Shown: positions 1 to 13,378 of the stretch, piece after piece
Numbering within the stretch: position 1 is the first letter of the stretch
How the letters are laid out: every line of letters starts with the position of its first letter
From: Caenimonas aquaedulcis
GTDB taxonomy: Bacteria; Pseudomonadota; Gammaproteobacteria; Burkholderiales; Burkholderiaceae_C
Reading direction: 5' to 3'
DNA length: 64,000 bases
Assembly: GCF_015831345.1 (NCBI RefSeq)
Contig: NZ_JADWYS010000001.1
Coordinates: forward strand, 3,810,618-3,874,617
Made by a program: the position numbers and the translations under genes
The notes under the pieces: model-generated
Databases searched by the model: none
Told to the model about the DNA's origin: nothing
The model's input: only the letters and a program-made list of their open reading frames with translations

Positions 1-171
1 AAGGTCGGCACACCCCTGGTGTCCGGCGCGACTGTCATTGCCACGGTCGTGGCACACGGCAAGCACGACAAGGTTCGCATCTTCAAGATGCGCCGTCGCA
101 AGCACTATCAGAAACGCCAGGGCCATCGCCAGCAGTTCACCGAACTGCAAATCGGCGCGATCGCCGGCTAA
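1..171 (+). CDS. rplU: 50S ribosomal protein L21 (C-terminal part, cut by window edge)
   Basis: Only the last 56 residues are present; the start lies before the window. L21 is a 50S subunit protein that binds 23S rRNA. The visible part has the family's basic tail: the stretch [16 protein letters not shown] followed by FTEL, and the [10 protein letters not shown] segment before it. L21 proteins are about 103 residues, so roughly half is missing. The gene sits 16 bp upstream of rpmA, the usual rplU-rpmA pair, and is almost certainly cotranscribed with it. Confidence 0.95.
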   Translation, partial: KVGTPLVSGATVIATVVAHGKHDKVRIFKMRRRKHYQKRQGHRQQFTELQIGAIAG

Positions 172-187
172 CTCGGAGCAATTCGAA

Positions 188-445
188 ATGGCACAGAAAA
201 AAGGCGGCGGCTCTACGCGAAACGGGCGGGATTCCCAGCCCAAGATGCTCGGCGTGAAGGCTTTCGGTGGTGAACTGATCACCGCCGGCTCCATCATCGT
301 GCGCCAGCGCGGCACCAAGTTCCATCCCGGCACCAACGTCGGCCTGGGCAAGGACCACACCCTCTTCGCCCTGGTGGACGGCCACGTGTCGTTCGCGGTG
401 AAGGGTTCCCTGAACAAGCAGACCGTGAGCGTCCTCCCGGCGTAA
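188..445 (+). CDS. rpmA: 50S ribosomal protein L27
   Basis: The 85-residue product has the length and the hallmark N-terminus of L27: [16 protein letters not shown], then [22 protein letters not shown] and [12 protein letters not shown]27 reaches toward the peptidyl-transferase centre of the 50S subunit. The ATG at 188 was chosen over upstream in-frame ATGs because it gives the family N-terminus and has a GGAG sequence about 10 bp before it. It follows rplU after 16 bp and is followed by a strong terminator, so the pair appears to end here. Confidence 0.97.
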   Translation: MAQKKGGGSTRNGRDSQPKMLGVKAFGGELITAGSIIVRQRGTKFHPGTNVGLGKDHTLFALVDGHVSFAVKGSLNKQTVSVLPA

Positions 446-465
446 GCGATCAGGCTTTCAGCACG

Positions 466-497
466 AAGGCCCTGCGTTCCCGCGCAGGGCCTTTTTG
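466..497 (+). terminator. Rho-independent terminator after rplU-rpmA
   Basis: A perfect 11-bp stem (466-476 pairs with 483-493) encloses a 6-nt loop and runs into five T residues at 492-496. It lies 20 bp after the rpmA stop and before obgE, which separates the ribosomal-protein transcript from obgE. Confidence 0.88.
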
Positions 498-511
498 TTG
501 GCGCTCACTAG

Positions 512-2712
<2,201 letters not shown>

Positions 2713-2718
2713 ATTTTT

Positions 2719-3219
2719 TCAGGGCTGCTCGAAGCGCCTGTCCGCCGGACGGCGCAGGTCCCGAAGGATCGCCGATGCGGTCTGGTTCGTGCCGTGTCCG
2801 ATGCATGCGCCGGTGCGCGCGATGGCCAGGCTGTGCGCCGACACATGGGTCTCGTGCAGCGACTTCCACTGCGCGTCCTTCGCGATCACCCACCCGCTGC
2901 CCGGGTTGTGCCGCGCGTAGACCTTGAATTCCCCCGTGTTGCAGCGGATGCCTTCGTAGAGTCCGTTCACCGCGCCGCTCGCGCTGGTCGCGACGACGAC
3001 ATAACGCACGATGCCGTCCGCGCCGATCGACACCGAAGCCGGCGCCACACCGAAGCGCAGCAAGGACCGAGGCATCTCGAGGGGGATGGCGCCGTCCACG
3101 ACCAGGGCGCCGGGCGGCGGCGCCTCGACCTCTTTCCAGTCGGGGTCGACCGGGTTGAGCTGCGCGTGGGAGGCGAGGGCGCAGGCGGTGAGCGCCAGCG
3201 CGACGAGGCTACGGCGCAT
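2719..3219 (-). CDS. CNP1-like family exported protein
   Basis: The 166-residue protein has a signal peptide ([20 protein letters not shown], cleavage expected near residue 20) and then a short periplasmic domain matching the CNP1-like family of Burkholderiales (features [31 protein letters not shown]). Function is unknown in the family. The start at 3219 overlaps the end of rppH by 11 bp, so the two genes are probably cotranscribed. It converges on proB with only 6 bp between stops. Confidence 0.8.
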   Translation of the reverse strand: MRRSLVALALTACALASHAQLNPVDPDWKEVEAPPPGALVVDGAIPLEMPRSLLRFGVAPASVSIGADGIVRYVVVATSASGAVNGLYEGIRCNTGEFKVYARHNPGSGWVIAKDAQWKSLHETHVSAHSLAIARTGACIGHGTNQTASAILRDLRRPADRRFEQP

Positions 3220-3850
3220 GCTTGCCTTCCAGGGGCTGGTGCAGCCCGGCTTGCGGATCGGGTTCGAAGGTGGCGCCCGGCGGCAGTTCCATTCCGGCGC
3301 CCGGCATCGCCTCGGCGACGCCGCCTTCGTGGTCGCGCGCGCGCATGCCGCTGCGCAGGTAGCGGTTGCGGTGGTCGTGCCGGGGCAGGAAGCGCGCGAG
3401 CTCGGTGAGCGCCATCTCGTAGACGCCGCGCTTGAACTCGACGACGACGTCCAGCGGCACCCAGTAGTCGTTCCAGCGCCAGGCGTCGAATTCCGGATGG
3501 TTTGTCGCGCGCAGGTTCAGGTTCCAGTCCTGCCCCGTGAGTTGCAGGAGGTACCAGATCTGCTTCTGGCCCTTGTAATGCCCTCGCGCATCCCGCCGTA
3601 TGTACCGGTCGGGCACCTCATAGCGCAACCAGTCGCGGGTTCGGGCAATGATGCGCACATGCTCAGGCTGCAGTCCCACCTCTTCGTGCAATTCCCGGAA
3701 CATGGCCTGCTCGGGTGTCTCGCCCCGGTCGATGCCGCCTTGCGGAAACTGCCAGCTGTGGGTGCGTATGCGCTTGCCCCAGAACACCTGGTTTTTCTGG
3801 TTGAGCAGGATGATGCCGACGTTCGGCCGAAAGCCGTCCCGGTCAAGCAT
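3209..3850 (-). CDS. rppH: RNA pyrophosphohydrolase
   Basis: This 213-residue Nudix hydrolase removes pyrophosphate from 5'-triphosphate mRNA ends and so starts RNase E dependent decay. The N-terminus [16 protein letters not shown] and the HSWQFPQGG segment are typical of RppH. The Nudix box runs about residues 38-60 (GGIDRGE...REL.EEVGL). The open frame extends far upstream through proS in antisense, but the real start is the ATG at 3850, where similarity to the family begins. The C-terminal 40 residues are a low-complexity tail beyond the core. It is divergent from proS with a 93-bp gap. Confidence 0.95.
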   Translation of the reverse strand: MLDRDGFRPNVGIILLNQKNQVFWGKRIRTHSWQFPQGGIDRGETPEQAMFRELHEEVGLQPEHVRIIARTRDWLRYEVPDRYIRRDARGHYKGQKQIWYLLQLTGQDWNLNLRATNHPEFDAWRWNDYWVPLDVVVEFKRGVYEMALTELARFLPRHDHRNRYLRSGMRARDHEGGVAEAMPGAGMELPPGATFEPDPQAGLHQPLEGKHAP

Positions 3851-3943
3851 AATCAAACCCCAAATTTTTAAACTGAGTTCATTATGCACGGCGCCCGCGC
3901 GCCGGCAAGCGAACCAGGCGGCGCACAGCCCGCGCAGGACCGC

Positions 3944-5685
<1,742 letters not shown>

Positions 5686-5689
<4 letters not shown>

Positions 5690-6366
5690 GCGGCCGGCGC
5701 GGCGCGGTCGTCGCGATCGCCGCCGGTCTCGGTCTTCCCTTGCTTCCGCGGTTCGCCTTCGCGGGCGGCCAGGTCGAGGAACCCCTCGCCGATTCAGTGC
5801 GCACAGCGCTCAGCTCCGCGGTGGCCAACTCGGCGCCCCCTGTTCCGGAATTCCGGGACATCGAATCGCGCCTCGCCTACCTGCGGTGGCTGGGCGCGAT
5901 GAGCACGCGGCTGCGCAAGCGCAAGGCCGAATGGCTGGAGCGCAAGGAATTCCTGCAGACCATCTGGTATGAGAGCAAGCGCGCCGGCCTCGACACGGGG
6001 CTCGTGCTCGGGCTGGTCCAGGTGGAAAGCAACTTCCGCAAGTTCGCGGTCAGCAGCGTGGGGGCGCGCGGCTACATGCAGGTCATGCCCTTCTGGACGC
6101 GCGTGATCGGCGACGGAGACGCGGGCAAGCTGTTCCACATGCAGACCAACCTGCGCTTCGGCTGCGTGATCCTGCGCCACTACATCGACCGGGAGCGCGG
6201 CGACCTGTTCATGGCGCTGGGCCGCTACAACGGCAGCCGCGGCAAGCCGCAATACCCCAACGCGGTGTTCGCCGCGAGCAAGGGCTGGGACTGGCACGAC
6301 CTGCCCGCGCAGGAGCGCCCCATGGACCCGACGCGCCCCGACAAGCTTCCCAACGGGCCGAATTAG
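5686..6366 (+). CDS. Lytic transglycosylase (SLT domain)
   Basis: The 226-residue protein is a periplasmic murein-cleaving enzyme. A signal-like N-terminus covers residues 1-27 ([16 protein letters not shown]...FAFAGG). The SLT domain carries the catalytic glutamate at 114 (LVQVESNF) and the downstream [15 protein letters not shown] and [10 protein letters not shown] motifs. The GTG at 5686 overlaps the proS stop (GTGA), which supports this start and translational coupling to proS. This proS-transglycosylase pair is common in the order. The exact family subtype is not resolved. Confidence 0.88.
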
Positions 6367-6368
6367 CC

Positions 6369-7367
6369 CTATTGCAGGAAGCCGACCTTCGTGCGCGAAC
6401 CGCCGCACTTCGGCAGGTCCTGCATCCCGATTTCGCCGCGCGCATCCAGTCGCGCATTGCCGAAGCCCGTCATCAGCGCACGCCGCATGTCGCGCGGCGC
6501 GAGCTCGGCGAGTGCGTCCAGCACGTCGTCGCGCGGTTCGGGTTCGAAGTGCTGGCCCCAGCCGTGATCGCCGCGGATGGAGGTGTAGAGGTTTCGCGCG
6601 ATCAGCCGCGCAGCCTCGTGCGTCGGCGCCTCGATCTGGAAGACGTTCATGCGGTTGAGGATCGGCTCCGGGATGCAGCGCTCGTCGTTCGCCGTCATGA
6701 TCCAGATGACCTGGCTCGCATCGATCGCCACTTCGGCGAATTCGTCCATGAAGGCGCCCGCCGTGTCGTGCTCCAGGAGGCTGTAGAGCGATCCGAGCGG
6801 GTCGTATTGCGCGTCCGCCGCGGCCTTGTCGATCTCGTCGACGACCAGCACCGGGTTGGCGTATTGACCATCGACCAGCGCCTCGAACACCTTGCCGGGC
6901 TTCGCGCCCTTCCACTGCGACGAGGCGCCGGAAAGCAGCCAGCCGGCCGTCATCGAGCTCATGGGAACGAGGTTCATGCCGGTGCCGAGCAATTCGGCGA
7001 GCTTGCGCGCGAAATGCGTCTTGCCGATACCGGGCGGACCGAGCAGGAGCATCGGCGTCACCTCCAGCCCGTCGCGGCAATCCTGTGACAGGGCCACGTG
7101 GCGCTTCACGTCGTCAAGCGCGTCCGTGAAATTCGGGAGTTGTTCGTAGAGGGCAGCCATGTCGGGCACGCCGCTCGGCTTGACCTGGAAGCGCTCGGGA
7201 CCGCGTTCCAGCATGCGTTCATAGGTGGTGCGCAGGCTCTCGTGTTCGCGTTGCGGCAGCTTGGCGAGTTTTCGCTCCACCTCGTGCGGGCGGAAGACGT
7301 TGCGAAGGTTCGCGACCGGCAGCTGGAACCCGGAGGCTCCGTGCGGAACGAGGCTGTGTGAAGACAT
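6369..7367 (-). CDS. AAA+ ATPase, Lon-type AAA module without protease domain
   Basis: The 332-residue protein has a single AAA+ module: Walker A GPPGIGKT at 110-117, Walker B VLVVDEID at 173-180, sensor-1 asparagine in TANDER near 227, and an arginine-finger candidate in LNRMN near 239. The pattern resembles the Lon ATPase core, but there is no Lon serine/lysine protease domain and no zinc finger, so a chaperone or remodelling role is possible; the substrate is unknown. The ATG at 7367 was chosen over GTG at 7373 because AAGGAG lies 5 bp before it. It converges with the transglycosylase gene, 2 bp between stops. Confidence 0.75.
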   Translation of the reverse strand: MSSHSLVPHGASGFQLPVANLRNVFRPHEVERKLAKLPQREHESLRTTYERMLERGPERFQVKPSGVPDMAALYEQLPNFTDALDDVKRHVALSQDCRDGLEVTPMLLLGPPGIGKTHFARKLAELLGTGMNLVPMSSMTAGWLLSGASSQWKGAKPGKVFEALVDGQYANPVLVVDEIDKAAADAQYDPLGSLYSLLEHDTAGAFMDEFAEVAIDASQVIWIMTANDERCIPEPILNRMNVFQIEAPTHEAARLIARNLYTSIRGDHGWGQHFEPEPRDDVLDALAELAPRDMRRALMTGFGNARLDARGEIGMQDLPKCGGSRTKVGFLQ

Positions 7368-7477
7368 CGACACTCCTTGGCGGCTTGCTGATGGAACGGC
7401 TTGCTGACGATTCCAGCATAAGCCGTGCCACAGTTCAATGCCCGGAGGCCGCAGGCGATTTCCTGCGTCAGCAATAA

Positions 7478-7489
7478 GCCCGCGCGGGC
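7478..7489 (-). terminator. Possible weak terminator after grxD
   Basis: A 12-bp palindrome (GCCCGCGCGGGC) lies 1 bp past the grxD stop and is followed on the minus strand by TTATT. The stem is strong but the T-tract is poor. Confidence 0.35.
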
Positions 7490-7490
7490 G

Positions 7491-7817
7491 TCAGCTTTGC
7501 GTCGCGCCGAGCACCTGCTGCAGCTCGCCGCTCTGGTACATCTCCATCATGATGTCCGAGCCGCCGATGAATTCGCCCTTGACGTACAGCTGGGGAATGG
7601 TCGGCCAGTTGCTGTATTCCTTGATGCCCTGGCGGATTTCGTCGTCTTCCAGGACGTTGACGGTCGTGACCGCTTTCGGGTCGACGCCGCAGGCCTTGAG
7701 GATCTGGATCGCCCGGCCGGAAAAGCCGCATTGCGGGAAGCTCGCGTTGCCCTTCATGAACAGCAGCACGTCGCTGCCCTTGACGAGTTGGTCGATACGT
7801 TGCTGGGGATCGCTCAT
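7491..7817 (-). CDS. grxD: Monothiol glutaredoxin Grx4
   Basis: The 108-residue protein carries the monothiol CGFS active site at residues 30-33 ([14 protein letters not shown]), the [11 protein letters not shown] glutathione-binding segment and the WPTIPQLY motif. CGFS glutaredoxins bind and transfer [2Fe-2S] clusters. The length is normal for the family. It lies 44 bp downstream of prmC on the same strand and could be its transcriptional continuation. Confidence 0.95.
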   Translation of the reverse strand: MSDPQQRIDQLVKGSDVLLFMKGNASFPQCGFSGRAIQILKACGVDPKAVTTVNVLEDDEIRQGIKEYSNWPTIPQLYVKGEFIGGSDIMMEMYQSGELQQVLGATQS

Positions 7818-7861
7818 GGGTAAAACTCCTTGCAGGCCGGTGCCTGAATCATTGGGGTGGA

Positions 7862-8689
7862 TTATCCCAGTTCAAGCCACTTTCCGCCGGAGCAGCGCTC
7901 GATGCCCGCGAGGTCGCGCCGGCTTGCGACGGAACCGAAGCCCGCCGCTTCCAGCAGCCCACGAACCGTGGCCGCCTGGTCGTAGCCATGCTCCAGCAAC
8001 AGCCAGCCACCCGGCGCGAGCCGGGACGGCGCCTGCCGGACGATGGCGCGGCAGTCGGCAAGGCCGTCTTCGCCCGCCGCCAGGGCGGACATGGGCTCAT
8101 GGGCCAGGGCGGCCAGGTGCGGGTCGCCCTCGCGGACATAGGGGGGATTGCTCAGGATCAGCTCGTAGGGCCCGCTCGCCCCATCGAGCCAGGACGCCTG
8201 CCGGAACGACACGTCCAGGCCCAGGGCGCGGGCGTTGGAGGTGGCGACTTCCAGGGCGCCCGGGCTGAGGTCGACGGCCTCCACTTGCGCCCCGGGCCGG
8301 CCGTGCTTGATCGCCAGTGCAATGGCGCCGCTTCCGGTGCCCAGGTCGATGACGCGCGAGGCACCATCCATGGGCAGCAGGTCGAGCGCCCACTCGACCA
8401 GCGTCTCGGTGTCCGGCCGCGGGACGAGTACGCGGGCATCGACACGCAAGGCCAGGCCGAAGAACTCCTTGCGGCCGGTCAGGTAGGCCACGGGTTCTCC
8501 CGCCAACCGGCGCCTGCACAGGGCGAGGAAGGCGGCGAGAACCGCCGGGTCCACCGTGTCCGTGTCGTGCGCCAACAGCCAGGCGCGATCGCGCTCGGGG
8601 CGCCCGAGCACGTGCAGCAACAGCACCTGCGCGTCGAGCCGCGCGAGCCCCAGGCTGCCGGCCTGCGCGAGCGCCGCGGCGATGTTCAC
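7862..8689 (-). CDS. prmC: Release factor glutamine N5-methyltransferase
   Basis: The 275-residue SAM-dependent enzyme methylates the glutamine of the GGQ motif in release factors RF1 and RF2. A helical N-terminal domain precedes the Rossmann methyltransferase domain with motif I DLGTGSG at 115-121 and the substrate-binding NPPY at 181-184. The start is a GTG at 8689 that overlaps the prfA stop (GTGA), giving the family N-terminus; the much longer open frame upstream is antisense noise. Its substrate, RF1, is encoded by the overlapping upstream gene. Confidence 0.94.
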   Translation of the reverse strand: MNIAAALAQAGSLGLARLDAQVLLLHVLGRPERDRAWLLAHDTDTVDPAVLAAFLALCRRRLAGEPVAYLTGRKEFFGLALRVDARVLVPRPDTETLVEWALDLLPMDGASRVIDLGTGSGAIALAIKHGRPGAQVEAVDLSPGALEVATSNARALGLDVSFRQASWLDGASGPYELILSNPPYVREGDPHLAALAHEPMSALAAGEDGLADCRAIVRQAPSRLAPGGWLLLEHGYDQAATVRGLLEAAGFGSVASRRDLAGIERCSGGKWLELG

Positions 8690-9780
8690 GCGCGGCCGCC
8701 CGGGCCGATCTCCAGCTCTTCGAGCTGTTCGGCCTTGCGCGCCAGCAGCAGCGCGGCGATGACTTCGTCGAGGTCGCCTTCCATGATGAACTGCAGCTTG
8801 TAGAGCGTCAGGTTGATCCGGTGGTCGGTCAGGCGCCCCTGCGGGAAGTTGTAGGTGCGGATGCGGTCGCTGCGGTCGCCGCTGCCGATGAGGCCCTTGC
8901 GCGTGGCGGCTTCCTTGGCCGCACGCTCGCTGCGCTCCTTCTCCTTGATCCGCGCGGCGAGCACCTGCATGGCCTTGGCCTTGTTGCGGTGCTGCGAGCG
9001 GTCGTCCTGGCATTCCGCCACGATGCCCGTCGGCAAGTGGGTGATGCGAACCGCCGAATCGGTCTTGTTGATGTGCTGCCCGCCCGCGCCGCTCGCGCGA
9101 TAGGTGTCGATGCGCAGGTCCGCCGGGTTGATCTGCACGGCCTGCGCTTCGTCGGGCTCGGGCAGTGCGGCGACCGTACAGGCGCTGGTGTGGATGCGCC
9201 CCTGCGTCTCCGTCGCGGGCACGCGCTGGACGCGATGGCCGCCCGATTCGAACTTGAGCTTTCCATACACGCCGTCGCCCACGACGCGGATCACGACTTC
9301 CTTGAAGCCGCCGACCTCGCCCTCGCTTTCGCTCACGATCTCCGTGCGCCAGCCCTGGCGCTCGGCGTAGCGCGTGTACATGCGCAGCAGGTCGCCGGCG
9401 AAGAGGGCGGATTCGTCGCCACCCGTGCCCGCGCGGATTTCCAGGAAGGTGTTGCGCACGTCGTCCGGGTCCTTGGGCAGCAGGAGCCGCTGCAGCTCGT
9501 CCTCGAGCGCGGGGAGGCTCGCTTCGAGCGACGCGATTTCCTCGCGGGCCATCTCGGCCATCTCGGGGTCGTCGGCCATCTCGCGCGCCTGCGAGAGCGC
9601 GCTTTCGTCGTGCAGGAATTTTTCGAAGACGGCGGCGACTTCGCTGACTTCGGCGTGTTCGCGCGTGAGTGCCCGGTAGCGCTCCATGTCCTGCACGACT
9701 TCGGGCTGCTGCAGGAAGAAGTCGAGTTCCTTCAGGCGGATGGGGTAGCGCTCTAGTTGCTGGCGGAGGTAGGTTTTCAC
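8686..9780 (-). CDS. prfA: Peptide chain release factor 1
   Basis: The 364-residue protein releases nascent chains at UAA and UAG codons. RF1 rather than RF2 is indicated by the PAT anticodon-like tripeptide at 188-190. The GGQ catalytic motif is at 233-235, in the context [17 protein letters not shown]. The methylated glutamine would be Gln235, the target of PrmC encoded next to it. The gene lies in the classical hemA-prfA-prmC order. A 165-bp gap containing a palindromic repeat separates it from hemA. Confidence 0.96.
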   Translation of the reverse strand: MKTYLRQQLERYPIRLKELDFFLQQPEVVQDMERYRALTREHAEVSEVAAVFEKFLHDESALSQAREMADDPEMAEMAREEIASLEASLPALEDELQRLLLPKDPDDVRNTFLEIRAGTGGDESALFAGDLLRMYTRYAERQGWRTEIVSESEGEVGGFKEVVIRVVGDGVYGKLKFESGGHRVQRVPATETQGRIHTSACTVAALPEPDEAQAVQINPADLRIDTYRASGAGGQHINKTDSAVRITHLPTGIVAECQDDRSQHRNKAKAMQVLAARIKEKERSERAAKEAATRKGLIGSGDRSDRIRTYNFPQGRLTDHRINLTLYKLQFIMEGDLDEVIAALLLARKAEQLEELEIGPGGRA

Positions 9781-9804
9781 TGGCGGGTGCGGTGCGAGAG
9801 GTCC

Positions 9805-9915
9805 TTTTGAACGCAGAGGACGCGAAGGTTACGCAGAGAACGCAGAGCAAGACAAAAGGAGAATTGGTTTTCTCTGCGCCCTCTGCGAATCCTTTGCGTC
9901 CTCTGCGTTCAAAAA
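9805..9915. repeat. Palindromic intergenic repeat (GAACGCAGAGGACGC type), complete copy
   Basis: Two arms of about 43-48 bp face each other around a short centre between prfA and hemA. The left arm begins at 9805 (TTTTGAACGCAGAGGACGCG) and the right arm is its near-exact reverse complement ending at 9915. Each arm is itself built of shorter ACGCAGAG-like units. A single-arm copy occurs at 14221. As RNA it would form a long hairpin, so it may act as a transcription or mRNA-stability barrier inside the hemA-prfA operon. Confidence 0.85.
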
Positions 9916-9945
9916 TACAGAGGCGCGCCATCAGTGCAAGCGCAG

Positions 9946-11205
9946 CTAACGCTCTTTGCGCAGGAAGAAGTGCTGGATCGCGGACGTCGCCCGTTCGCGT
10001 GACGCGGCGTCGCCGGCATGCAGCTCCGCCATCGCGCCGTGCAGCATCTTCTGCGTAAGGCCCTTCGACATGGCCTCGAGCACGGCATCGACGTTTTCGC
10101 CGCGCGCGATCAGCTTGCGGGCACGCGCGAGTTCCAGCGCGCGCCATTCGTCGGCCTGCGCGTTGAGCTGCTGGATCAGCGGGACGCTGCCGCGCTGGTC
10201 CATCCAGTGCAGGAAGCTCTGCACGCCGGCGTCGATGATGGCCTCGGCCTGCGCGACGGCCGCCTGGCGATGGGCCTGGCCGGTCTGCACGACCCCGGCG
10301 AGATCGTCGACCGTGTACAGGTACACGTCCTCGAGATCTTTGACCTCCGGCTCGATGTCGCGCGGGACGGCCAGGTCGACCATGAACATCGGGCGATGCT
10401 TGCGCGCCTTCAGCGCACGCTCGACGGCGCCCAGCCCGATGATGGGCAGGGTGCTGGCAGTGGAGCTGATCACGGCGTCGAATTCATGCAGGCGAGAGGG
10501 CAGGTCCGCCAGGCGCATCACCTCGCCGCCGAAACGCGTGGCCAATCGCTCGCCGCGCTCCAGCGTGCGGTTGGCGATGGCGATGCCTTTCGGGTTGCGC
10601 GCGGCGAAGTGCGTGGCGGCCAGCTCGATCATCTCGCCGGCGCCGACGAAGAGCACGCGGATCTTGCCGAGGTCTTCGAAAAGCTGCGACGCGAGCCGCA
10701 CGGCGGCGGCCGCCATGCTGATCGAATGGGCGCCCACTTCCGTGGAGCTGCGCACTTCCTTCGCGACAGCGAAGGAGCGCTGGAACAGCTGGTTGAGCGT
10801 CGTGCCAAGCGCGCCGGCCTGGTCGGCCACGCGCACCGCGTCCTTCATCTGGCCGAGGATCTGCGCTTCGCCCAGCACCATGGAATCGAGCCCGCTCGCG
10901 ACGCGGAAGGCGTGCCTGGCGGCGAGCCCGTCGTGCAGGGTGTAGGCATGCGATCGCAGCACCGCCGGGGCGACGCCGCCGGAGTCCGCGAGCCAGTTGA
11001 TCGTGTGGTCCATGTCCCCCGCGTCGCCCGCGCAATAGATCTCCGTGCGGTTGCAGGTGGACAGGATCGCGGCTTCGGGTTTGCGCGACAGGGAGCCGCG
11101 CAGCGCGTGCAGGGTGGGCTCGATCTGGTCGATGGCATAGGCGAAGCGGCCGCGCAAGTCCAGCGGCGCGGTCGTGTGATTGATGCCCAAAGCCCAGACT
11201 GCCAT
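9946..11205 (-). CDS. hemA: Glutamyl-tRNA reductase
   Basis: The 419-residue NADPH-dependent enzyme reduces glutamyl-tRNA to glutamate 1-semialdehyde, the first committed step of C5 haem synthesis. The N-terminus [18 protein letters not shown] is the family start. The catalytic cysteine is Cys51 in STCNRTEIY, the NADPH-binding region contains [12 protein letters not shown], and the C-terminal dimerisation domain is present. A perfect TATAAT ends only 7 bp before the ATG and there is no Shine-Dalgarno sequence, so translation may be leaderless. prfA and prmC follow downstream. Confidence 0.96.
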   Translation of the reverse strand: MAVWALGINHTTAPLDLRGRFAYAIDQIEPTLHALRGSLSRKPEAAILSTCNRTEIYCAGDAGDMDHTINWLADSGGVAPAVLRSHAYTLHDGLAARHAFRVASGLDSMVLGEAQILGQMKDAVRVADQAGALGTTLNQLFQRSFAVAKEVRSSTEVGAHSISMAAAAVRLASQLFEDLGKIRVLFVGAGEMIELAATHFAARNPKGIAIANRTLERGERLATRFGGEVMRLADLPSRLHEFDAVISSTASTLPIIGLGAVERALKARKHRPMFMVDLAVPRDIEPEVKDLEDVYLYTVDDLAGVVQTGQAHRQAAVAQAEAIIDAGVQSFLHWMDQRGSVPLIQQLNAQADEWRALELARARKLIARGENVDAVLEAMSKGLTQKMLHGAMAELHAGDAASRERATSAIQHFFLRKER

Positions 11206-11212
11206 GGATGGG

Positions 11213-11218
11213 ATTATA
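11213..11218 (-). promoter_or_regulatory. -10 box of a probable leaderless hemA promoter
   Basis: On the minus strand TATAAT occupies 11218-11213, followed by 7 nt and the hemA ATG. A normal -10 to +1 distance would put the transcription start at or within a base or two of the ATG. No clear -35 hexamer is seen 16-18 bp upstream. Confidence 0.6.
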
Positions 11219-11276
11219 AAATTTGCGGGCAGGCGCAGTGCTTGCGCTGCCTCAAACCCCCCCGAGTTCCCCCCGC

Positions 11277-11555
11277 ATGGGCCCTTTCGACCTCATCCTT
11301 CACGCGCTCGGCTTCGTCGCCCCGGCCTTCGCCGTGGGCGCGCTGGTCGCGCTCGCGGCCCGCCTCGTATTGCCGCGCCAGTCCGCGGGTAGCGCCTGGT
11401 GGGGCGATGCTGCTATCAATTTTATAGTTGGGGTGGGGGTGCTGGCGGCCGGCCTGTGGTATTTCGGCGTGGACGGGAAGATGGCCAGCTATGCGGCGCT
11501 GGTGGCCGCGATCGCGAGCGTGCAGTGGGCGCGAAGCAAGGCCTGGCGCGGCTGA
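11277..11555 (+). CDS. Small membrane protein, unknown function
   Basis: The 92-residue protein begins [18 protein letters not shown] and is almost entirely hydrophobic, with about three predicted membrane segments (near residues 4-28, 43-60 and 64-80). No known motif was recognised. The ATG at 11277 was preferred to the ATG at 11223 because the hydrophobic segment starts there. It is divergent from hemA and 52 bp ahead of the oxygenase gene. Confidence 0.65.
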   Translation: MGPFDLILHALGFVAPAFAVGALVALAARLVLPRQSAGSAWWGDAAINFIVGVGVLAAGLWYFGVDGKMASYAALVAAIASVQWARSKAWRG

Positions 11556-11607
11556 GGCGGAACAATTCCACGCCCGGCCGGCCGCGCCGCGGGCAAAATC
11601 ACATCCA

Positions 11608-12468
11608 ATGAGCACCACCCAGTCCCAGCAGATCACTCCCCAGTTGCGGCAATGGATCGTCGAGCAGGCGCAGGCCGGGCACGGCGCGGACGCCGTGCTC
11701 AAGTCCATGCTCGCATCGGGCTGGAGCGAGGATGTCGCGATCGAGGCGATGGAGACCACGTTGCGTGGCCACCTCGAGCAGCAGGCGGTGCAGAGCGGCC
11801 TGCCGCCCGGCGTTCCGGTGCCCGACCCCAAGCTGGACGACTCGCCGCTCTACGTGGATGCCGGGGATCGCCGCGTCTGCATCCTGCAGACGATGGTCGC
11901 CCCGCGGGTGGTGGTGTTCGGCGGATTGCTGTCCGACGAGGAGTGCGACGCGCTCATCGAACTCGCCAAGCCGCGCCTGGCCCGCTCGCTCACCGTTTCC
12001 ATCAAGACCGGCGGCGAGGAGGTCAATGCCGACCGCACCAGCAACGGCATGTTCTTCCAGCGCGGCGAGAACGAGCTGGTGCGGGTCATCGAGTCGCGCA
12101 TCGCCCGGCTGGTGGACTGGCCCGAAGAAAACGGCGAGGGCCTGCAGGTGCTGCATTACCGGCCCGGGACGGAATACAAGCCGCACTACGACTACTTCGA
12201 CCCGAACGAGCCGGGCACGCCGACCATCCTCAAGCGCGGCGGCCAGCGGGTCGCCACGATCGTCATGTACCTGGGCGAGCCCGACAAGGGCGGCGGCACG
12301 ATCTTCCCCGACGTGCACCTGGAAGTCGCGCCCAAGCGGGGCAACGCGGTGTTCTTCAGCTACGAGCGGCCGCATCCTTCGACGAAGACGCTGCACGGCG
12401 GCTCCCCCGTGCTGGCCGGAGAAAAGTGGATCGCGACCAAGTGGCTGCGCGAGCGGAAGTTCGAGTGA
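11608..12468 (+). CDS. 2-oxoglutarate/Fe(II) oxygenase, prolyl 4-hydroxylase type
   Basis: The 286-residue protein has a helical N-terminal extension (residues 1-95) and a C-terminal double-stranded beta-helix of the prolyl 4-hydroxylase alpha-subunit family. The iron ligands are visible as HYD at His193 and Asp195 and a distal His263 in TLHGGSPV; Lys273 (GEKW) is the expected 2-oxoglutarate-binding lysine. Supporting motifs are ADRTSNGMFF and GGGTIFP. The substrate is not known. No Shine-Dalgarno sequence is seen; CAAAAT lies 8 bp before the ATG. Confidence 0.87.
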   Translation: MSTTQSQQITPQLRQWIVEQAQAGHGADAVLKSMLASGWSEDVAIEAMETTLRGHLEQQAVQSGLPPGVPVPDPKLDDSPLYVDAGDRRVCILQTMVAPRVVVFGGLLSDEECDALIELAKPRLARSLTVSIKTGGEEVNADRTSNGMFFQRGENELVRVIESRIARLVDWPEENGEGLQVLHYRPGTEYKPHYDYFDPNEPGTPTILKRGGQRVATIVMYLGEPDKGGGTIFPDVHLEVAPKRGNAVFFSYERPHPSTKTLHGGSPVLAGEKWIATKWLRERKFE

Positions 12469-12478
12469 AGGGCCGCTT

Positions 12479-13378
12479 GTGAAGGTTACGGCCAACGGGA
12501 TCGGCATCGAGGTCGAGGACACGGACGCCGACGGCTCGCAGGCCGGGCGGCCGGTGGTGCTGCTCATCATGGGCCTGGGCATGCAGCTCATCGCCTGGCC
12601 GCCTGCCTTCGTGCAGGCGCTACAGGACGCGGGCTTTCGCGTGGTCCGCTTCGATAACCGCGACATCGGCCTGTCGCAGCACTTCGACCACCTCGGCGTG
12701 CCGAACCTGCTGTGGGAAAGCTTCAAGTTCAAGGTGGGCCTGCCGGTGCGCGCGCCTTACGGCGTGCAGGACATGGCGGACGACACGCTGGGTGTGCTCG
12801 ATGCGCTCGGCATCGAGACCGCCCACGTCGTGGGCGTGAGCATGGGCGGGATGATCGCGCAGCGCGTCGCGCTGGCCGCGCCCGCGCGCGTGGCGAGCCT
12901 CACGAGCATCATGAGTTCGAGCGGCGCGCGCGGTCTGCCGGGTCCGAGCGGCCCGGTGCTTCGCGCCATGCTGTCGCGGCCGCAGGGACAAGGTGAGCAG
13001 GCCATCGTGGACCACTACATTCGCCTGTTCCAGGTCATCGGTAGCCCGGCCTACCCGCTGGAAGAGGCTGCGCTGCGCGAGCGCGTGCTGATGGCGACGC
13101 GCCGCAGCTTCCACCCTGCGGGCACCATGCGGCAGATGGCGGCGGTCGCGGCGGATGCCCGCCGCGCGGGTGAGCTGTCGCGCATCCGGGCGCGCACGCT
13201 CGTGCTGCACGGCAAGGCCGACCCGCTGGTGCCGATCGCCTGCGGCGAAGACACCGCGCGCCGCATCGCCGGTTCGCGCTTCCACGGCATCGACGGCATG
13301 GGCCATGACCTGCCCCCCGGCGTGGTGGAGCGCCTGCTGGAGCGGCTGGTGCCGCATCTCGCGGGGCAGGGCGCATGA
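12479..13378 (+). CDS. Alpha/beta hydrolase
   Basis: The 299-residue protein has the alpha/beta-hydrolase fold: oxyanion region IMGLG near 30, NRDIGLS near 60, and the nucleophile elbow GVSMGGM with Ser121. The acid is probably the Asp in HGKADPLVP and the histidine the one in GMGHDLP near the C-terminus. Similar proteins include esterases and haloalkane dehalogenase relatives; the substrate is unknown. The GTG at 12479 starts 10 bp after the oxygenase stop, with GAAGGG before it. Its stop overlaps queF by 4 bp. Confidence 0.82.
   Translation: MKVTANGIGIEVEDTDADGSQAGRPVVLLIMGLGMQLIAWPPAFVQALQDAGFRVVRFDNRDIGLSQHFDHLGVPNLLWESFKFKVGLPVRAPYGVQDMADDTLGVLDALGIETAHVVGVSMGGMIAQRVALAAPARVASLTSIMSSSGARGLPGPSGPVLRAMLSRPQGQGEQAIVDHYIRLFQVIGSPAYPLEEAALRERVLMATRRSFHPAGTMRQMAAVAADARRAGELSRIRARTLVLHGKADPLVPIACGEDTARRIAGSRFHGIDGMGHDLPPGVVERLLERLVPHLAGQGA

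Noticed and set aside
9781..9945. Small ORF reading through the palindromic repeat ([16 protein letters not shown] peptide)
   Set aside because: This peptide is simply the translation of a dispersed repeat arm; no start context and the same reading occurs at the half copy after queF.
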